Shown here: piece after piece, positions 58,638-64,000 of the stretch | Layout of the letters: every line of letters starts with the position of its first letter | How positions within the stretch are numbered: position 1 is the stretch's first letter | From: Cymodocea nodosa | Lineage: Eukaryota; Streptophyta; Magnoliopsida; Alismatales; Cymodoceaceae | NCBI GenBank assembly: GCA_036874045.1 | Contig: CM072336.1 | Span: 18,471,001 to 18,535,000, forward strand | DNA: 64,000 bases | Reading direction: 5' to 3' | Program-made: the position numbers and the translations under genes | The notes under the pieces: generated by a model | What the model saw: only the letters and a program-made list of their open reading frames with translations | Told to the model about the DNA's origin: nothing | Database searches by the model: none

Positions 58638-60170
58638 TTAAACATTAGATAACCTATAGATACCAAGTTCTAATCGTAATTTTGAAAAAGTATTTTCATC
58701 TAAGGGTTTTGTAAATAGATCTGCTAATTGTTCTATTGTAGGAACAAAATTTAATACTATTTTTTATTTATAACATTATCCCTTAGAAAATGATGTCGAA
58801 CTTCTATATGTTTTGCTCGTGAATGTAAGACATGATTTTTAGACAAACTTATTGTAGAACTACTATCACAGAAAATCTTAGTTGGTTCATAGTCTAAATT
58901 AAAATCTTTTAAAGTTTGTTTGATCCACAGGATTTGAGCACAGCAAAGTGCAGCAGCTATATATTCAGCTTCAGTTGTAGATAATGCTACACAATTTTTC
59001 TTTTTGCTAAATCATGACACTAAAGAATTTCCTAATAATTGACAAGTGCCACTAGTGCTTTTTCTTTTAGACTTCCATCCTACGAAATCAGCATCACTAT
59101 AACCTACTAAGTTTAAAGAACTGTGTTTAAAGTAAAACAGTCCGAAATTGATGGTTCCTAGTAGATATTTAAAAATTTGTTTAACAGCAAGTAGGTGTGA
59201 TTCCTTAGGATTAGATTGATATCTAGCACAAGTACACACACTAAACATAATATCTAGTCGGCTAGCTGTTAAATAAAGTAATGAACCAATCATACTTCTA
59301 CATTGTTTTACATCTATAGTTTTTCCAAAGTCATCTTTATCCAACTTGGTGATAGTACTCATTGGTGTATTCTTTGTTTTAGTGTTGTCTAAACCAAACC
59401 TCTTTAATAAATCTTGAGTATATTTTTCTTGTGAAATAAAAGTACCCTGATCTAATTGCTTAATTTGTAAGCCTAGGAAAAATGATAGTTCACCCATCAT
59501 ACTCATTTCAAATTGATTAGTCATGTCTTTCGAGAAGGACTCAACCTATTTATCATTTGTTGCTCCAAATATGATGTCATCTACATAGATTTGAACTACC
59601 AATATATCTTTTTCGATCTTCTTGATAAAAAGAGTGTGATCTGCCTTTCCCATAGAATACCCTTTTTCCATAAGAAATTTAGATAATCTTTCATACCAAG
59701 ACCTAGGGGCTTGTTTAAGGCCATATAGTGTCTTCTTAAGCTTATAAACATATTCAGGATGTTTTGAATCTTTAAAACCTGGAGGTTATTTTACATACAC
59801 TTCTTCTTTTATATATCCATTTAAAAAAGTAGTCTTAACATCCATTTGATATAATTTGAAATCCATATAACAAGCATATGCTAACAAAATTCGTATTGAT
59901 TTTAGTTTAGCAACAGGAGCAAATGTTTCATCATAGTCAATTCCTTCCTCTTGCTTGTAACCTTGAGCAACTAATCTAGCTTTATTTTTAACTATATGTC
60001 CATCTTGATCTACTTTGTTTCTAAATACCCACCTTGTTCCTATTATGGACTGATTTTTAGGTGGTGGAACTAGATCCCATACCTCATTTCTTATAAATTG
60101 ATTTAACTCATCTTGCATAGCTAAATACCAAAATTCATCTTCTAAGGCATCTTCAATTTTCTTAGGTTCT
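58638..60170 (-). pseudogene. Reverse transcriptase-RNase H of element B
   Basis: [81 protein letters not shown] (catalytic), LGLQIKQLDQGTF, GSLLYLTASRLDI. RNase H has YSDADFVGWKSKRKSTSG, TEAEYIAAALC, FCDSSSTISLSKN and RAKHIEVRHHFLRD. Breaks: TAA at 59785, TAG near 59552, TGA at 59012 (a Trp position) and a frameshift near 58780, after which QLADLFTKPL and the end GIYRLSNV are found. It closely parallels element A. Confidence 0.94.
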
Positions 60171-61714
60171 AGTAAAGAAACAAATGAATAAGCACCACAA
60201 ATGTTGACTACTGATGACCTAGTACTAACTCCTTGATTAGGATCGCCTATTATCTGATCGATAGGATGAGATGAAGCATAACGCCAATTTCTATGTTGTT
60301 CCATATTTTCTATAGGTATGACATTATTTTCTTCTAAATTTTCATCATTCAAATTTATATTTCTTATTCTATCAAATAATCTCTCAACTTCTCTGTCAAC
60401 ATCATTTGGTACCATTTCTGGGAGAATTTCTAAATCAAAGTTTTCAGCATGTCTTAAATCCAAATGAGAATTTTCATGAAATTTCACATGCAGGGTTTTC
60501 TCAATGGTTTTTGTTGATTTGTTATAAACTCTATATGCCTTACTTCTAGTGGAATAACAAACAAAAATACCCTCATCTGATTTGGCTCTAAATTTGTCTC
60601 TTTGTTCCTTAGCGTTTAAAATAAAACACTTACAACCAAAGGGTTTTAAATAACTTATTTTGGGAACCCTGTTATACCATATCTCATAAGGAGTTTTATC
60701 TAAAATTGGTCTTAGATGTACTCTATTTATAACATAGGATGCTATATGAACTACTTCTGCCCAAAGAAATAGTTGTAACTTATTCTCATTTAACATAGTT
60801 CTTGACATTTCCTGAAGTGATCTATTTTTACATTCTACTATCCCATTTTGTGAAGGAGCTCTTGGAAATGAGTACCTATGATCTATGCCTAATTCTTCAC
60901 AAAAGGAGTCTATTTGATCATTATCAAATTCTGTACCATGATCACTCCTAAGTTTTTGAATTTTAACATTTTGCTCATTCTGAACTTTATTACAGAATAT
61001 CTTAAATATTTCAAAAAATTCAGTTTTATTAGCTAGAAAATAGACCCAAGTAAATCTAAAATTGTCATCAACTAGTACAAAAGCATAATGTTTACCTACT
61101 AGACTGGTTGTTCTAGTAGGTTCAAATAAATCCATATGCACTAATTCTAATACTCTTTTGCTTGTTATTTCATTTAAACTTTTAAAGGATGTTTTATGTA
61201 ATTTACCTAGTTGACATGCATCACACATAAACTCTTTTGAGTACTTAATACTAGGTAAACCTCTAACTAGATTCTTTTTAGACAGTTTTTGTAATAATTT
61301 TAAGTTTGAGTGTCCTAGCCTTCTATGCCATAAAATAACTTCATCTAATTTTGCAATTAAGCAAGCATTGTCTTTAATAATATCAGAAGGCAAATTCAGA
61401 ATACAAATAGATCCTTTCTTGTATGTAGTAAATAAAACTTCGTTTGTAGACATGTCCATAATTTTACAAGAATCTTTTTCAAAAATTACTCTGTAAAACT
61501 TCATTAAAACAGGAACACTCAATAAATCAAAACCTAAGTTTTCCACTAATAAGACATCATTTATAAAGCATTTCTCAGTTACCTGAACCTTGCTAGACCC
61601 AAGGATATTTGTTTTGCTTTTATTTCCAAAGGTAACTTGTCCGTTCTTGGTCTTTGTTATTTCTGTAAGTAATCGCATATCTCTAGTCATGTGGCTGGAT
61701 GCTCTACTATCCAT
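60171..61714 (-). pseudogene. Protease and integrase of element B
   Basis: The frame is open from 61714 into RT. Protease [10 protein letters not shown] has catalytic DSG changed to [16 protein letters not shown], then LLSVPVL. Integrase: [20 protein letters not shown] and [15 protein letters not shown] (HHCC), MDLFEPTRT (first Asp), [12 protein letters not shown] (second Asp), [20 protein letters not shown] (Glu), then [15 protein letters not shown] and [16 protein letters not shown]. Integrase looks complete, in contrast to A. Protease is probably dead by the Gly-to-Arg change. Confidence 0.94.
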
Positions 61715-63758
61715 TATCCATTTTGATTTGTGTACCTACAAAATAGTCAAAAAGAGATTTTATCTCTTGGAACCCATTTTTGAGTGGGTCCAAGAATTTT
61801 AGAGAGTGTCATATCAAAATTATCAATATTTTTAAACATCAACTTATCTATTTTCTGATAATTATTTTTACGTTTCTTTCTCTTAGTGTTATAATTATCA
61901 GAACATTTATCTCTATGTAAACCAGAGTTGAAATTTTCATTTCTGACATTTTTTTATTTCCAATATTTGATATTCTTTAAATATGAAGAAAATTGATCAA
62001 GAATATTAAGGTTCTCAAATGACTTAGCTTGATTTTTCTGAAAATTTCTTTTGTCATTCTTGCATCGTGTGCTATCATTTATATGCTGCATTTTATCAAC
62101 TTGCACATATTTTTCTCCCTTTTTAATCACACATGGAATAGTTTGTCTTTTACTATTCTTAGTACTAGAAATAAAGACATTATTTTTAGCAGTACCATCA
62201 TGCAATATATAATTTTCAGAAGATGCATCGTGTAAACCAATACCATGTTTTTCTACATTTGATATTTTACTACTATGTTCATTTGTTATAGTTTGACTAT
62301 TATTCCATTTACTTAATATAGTCTTTTGATCACTGACCTTAATCTTTAACATATCAATTTCTGAATTTAAATCAGTAATAGTCAATTCCAGTTTTTCAAT
62401 TTCACAGATCATTTCTTCTTATCAGCAATTAAATTTTCACAATTAGCATGCAATTTTCTTTCTATAGCAGTGAACTTTAAAATTTCCTGTGCATGCCTTT
62501 GATTTTCTTCTTTAAATTTATTCAACGTAGAGTTCAGAAAATCAATCTTATTTTTAGATTCATCTAACATTTTCCTAGTGTTCTTTCTTTCTATTTTGAC
62601 TTTCTTATATTTTCTGGCCAATCTATTGTATTCAATAAGTAATCCATCAAAACTATCAAAATTAGCATTTTGATCAGAGGATACCTCACTGGAATTTGCC
62701 ATAAAGCATACGTTTGCTAGATTTTCTTTTGAATCTGATGTTCATGAGGATTCATTGTCTGATGTTGAATCCTTTGTTTCTTCACTTTGTGAAGCTGAAG
62801 AGTCATCCCATGTCACTTTAAGTGCCCTTCTCTTTCTGAATTTCTTACTCCTAAAATTTCTCTTTGAATTCTTCTTATCTTTGTTGAGTGGACAATCAAT
62901 TTGAAAGTGACCCAGTCTGTTGCACTTGTAGCATATGATTTTGTCTTTCGTGAATGACTTTTTCTCCATATCTCCAGATGTCTTTACTGACCTAAAGTTC
63001 CTACGTTTCTTCAATAGATTTCTAAATTTTCTAGTCAACAATAGTAAATCATCGTTAGAATCACTAGTGACTTCTGAGACTTTATTAGCCTCAAAAGCTA
63101 GATCCCTTCTAGGATTTTTCCCTTTTGGATCTAAATGTTGTACTTCATAGGCTGTCAAATTTCCTATGAGATCATCGAGAGTATATGTATTTAAATCTTT
63201 GGACTCTTCAATAGATGTTGTCTTTTGAGCCCAAATTTTAGTTAAAGATCTAAGGATCTTTCTTACCAAGTCTTTTTCCTCGAATTTCTTGCCTAAAGAT
63301 TTTAATGAATTTACAATCTCAAGAAAACGAGAAAACATGTCAGAGATACATTTATTTTCGTGCATTTTAAAAAGCTCATATTTATGTACTAACATATTAA
63401 TCTTAGATTCCTTGACCTGGTTAGTACCTTCATTGGCAACTTCTAATGCATGCCATATCTCATATGCAGTTTGATATGCAGAAACTTCATTAAATTGATC
63501 ATGAGATAAAGCACAAAACAAGATGTTTAAACCTTTAGCATTCAGTGTCATTCGCTCCTTTTCATCAAAAGTCCAAGTATCATATGGAGTCGTAACTAAT
63601 ACTATAGGATTGCTAATTATATGCTATAGTTTGAAATCGATTGACTGAAAGAATACTTTCATCCTATATTTCCAGTAGCCATAATTGCTACCTTCAAACA
63701 TAGGAGGACGATTAGTGGTCTGTCCCTCAATCATAACTAAGATTTCAGTATTATCCAT
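61715..63758 (-). pseudogene. gag of SIRE-type element B
   Basis: ATG 63756-63758 (MDNTEILVMIEGQTTNRPPM). UBN2-type capsid: FEGSNYGYWKYRMKVFFQ, LNILFCALSHDQFNEVSAYQ, AYEIWHALEVANEGTNQVKE, NMLVHKYELFKMHENKCIS. The knuckle is CYKCNRLGHFQIDC (CX2CX4HX4C, about 62904-62945), then RALKVTWDDSS and a Ser/Glu stretch. A coiled coil follows (62700-62330), then a Lys/Asn-rich spacer ending GPTQKWVPRDK before protease. Stops: TAG near 63626 (Trp position), 62742, about 62409, 61954 and 61735. Confidence 0.92.
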
Positions 63759-63853
63759 TTTAAACAGATGATCCTGAGTAAATAATAGGAAAAAACGATT
63801 CCTAAATATAGAAATAAAAGCTCTTAATAAAGATAATATGCTCTGATACCAGT
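63759..63853 (-). other. Leader and PBS of element B
   Basis: The minus-strand TGGTATCAGAGC at 63840-63851 is a perfect initiator tRNA-Met PBS, 2 nt inside the LTR end at 63854. A short leader to the gag ATG follows. Confidence 0.93.
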
Positions 63854-64000
63854 TGTAGGATCGTCTGTATCACAAGAGAGAGGGTGAATTGTGTCTTTAG
63901 TAATTAAAATACTAGCAGATATAACAAGAGCACAAAACACTCGTAAATGAAATTCTATTCTTTATGTAAAGATAGAATTTACAATATCTTTTCAGCTTAA
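63854..64000 (-). repeat. 5' LTR of element B, inner (U5) end only
   Basis: Starts (plus strand) TGTAGGATCGTCTGTATCAC and shares the edge and the GTGAATTGTGT word with A-family LTRs, then diverges. The remainder lies beyond the window. Confidence 0.9.

Larger units (their letters stand above)
54364..64000 (-). mobile_element. SIRE-type Ty1/copia element B, 3'-truncated and cut by window edge
   Basis: On the minus strand: 5' LTR (64000-63854, partial), PBS, gag, protease-integrase-RT-RNase H, a 2-kb spacer, ORF3. ORF3 is cut at 54364 by the LTR of element A, so the 3' end is not in the window. Its LTR start and protein sequences differ clearly from A and C, marking a separate subfamily. All three coding parts carry stops or frameshifts. 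Confidence 0.92.

Noticed and set aside
1..64000. tRNA, rRNA, CRISPR or bacterial-type operons
   Set aside because: No such structure was seen. Regular repeats here are LTR motif ladders and tandem units, not CRISPR, and the content is plant retroelements.

Overview
This window is plant nuclear DNA, most likely from an angiosperm with a large repeat-rich genome. It is AT-rich and is made almost entirely of nested, degenerate LTR retrotransposons. I see no intact host gene, rRNA, tRNA or CRISPR array. The only gene-like sequence that does not belong to a retroelement family I recognise is a short broken F-box ORF at 28719-29216.

Layout. (1) 1-3178, minus strand: a SIRE-type LTR end, a Ty3/gypsy fragment (family H: integrase end, spacer, start of an accessory ORF called ORF3 here), and a SIRE-type ORF3 fragment fused to that integrase. 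(2) 3179-19997, plus: gypsy element G, with 2.6-kb and 2.1-kb LTRs, a PBS and a PPT. It is interrupted by two solo SIRE LTRs of opposite orientation, each with a perfect 5-bp target duplication. (3) 19998-29233, plus: gypsy element H without its 5' part: protease end-RT-RNaseH-integrase, ORF3, gag, F-box ORF. (4) 29234-34620, plus: 3' part of SIRE-type Ty1/copia element C (ORF3, PPT, LTR). (5) 34621-36262: a mosaic of Tork-like integrase, SIRE gag, SIRE pol linker and an LTR piece. (6) 36263-54363, minus: SIRE-type element A with both LTRs, split by a deleted H-family element (H2, 44535-49758, target duplication cctct). (7) 54364-64000, minus: a second SIRE-type element B, whose 5' LTR runs off the window.

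Main points. In G and H the gag (capsid) ORF lies downstream of integrase. In G and H2, whose 5' ends are present, what follows the PBS is a zinc-knuckle/linker-protease module with no capsid domain. This suggests a pol-first gypsy lineage related to Athila/Tat. The ORF3 genes of H (gypsy) and of A, B and C (copia) share a domain. Each ORF3 follows a cluster of short near-palindromes (TAACTCAACG / CGTTGAGTTA or related) and a TATA-like box about 85-106 nt before its ATG. H gag has a similar set-up at longer range, and the H LTR promoter has the same design. A G-box-containing cis block recurs in copia LTRs, the gypsy H LTR and the region upstream of ORF3 in B. The picture is of retroelements with several internal promoters that have exchanged regulatory blocks and an accessory gene across superfamilies.

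All coding regions carry stops or frameshifts, many explicable as C-to-T changes (CAG, CGA and TGG to stop), as expected for old methylated copies. Family assignments come from motif recognition by eye. Percentages and boundaries are approximate unless a target duplication fixes them.
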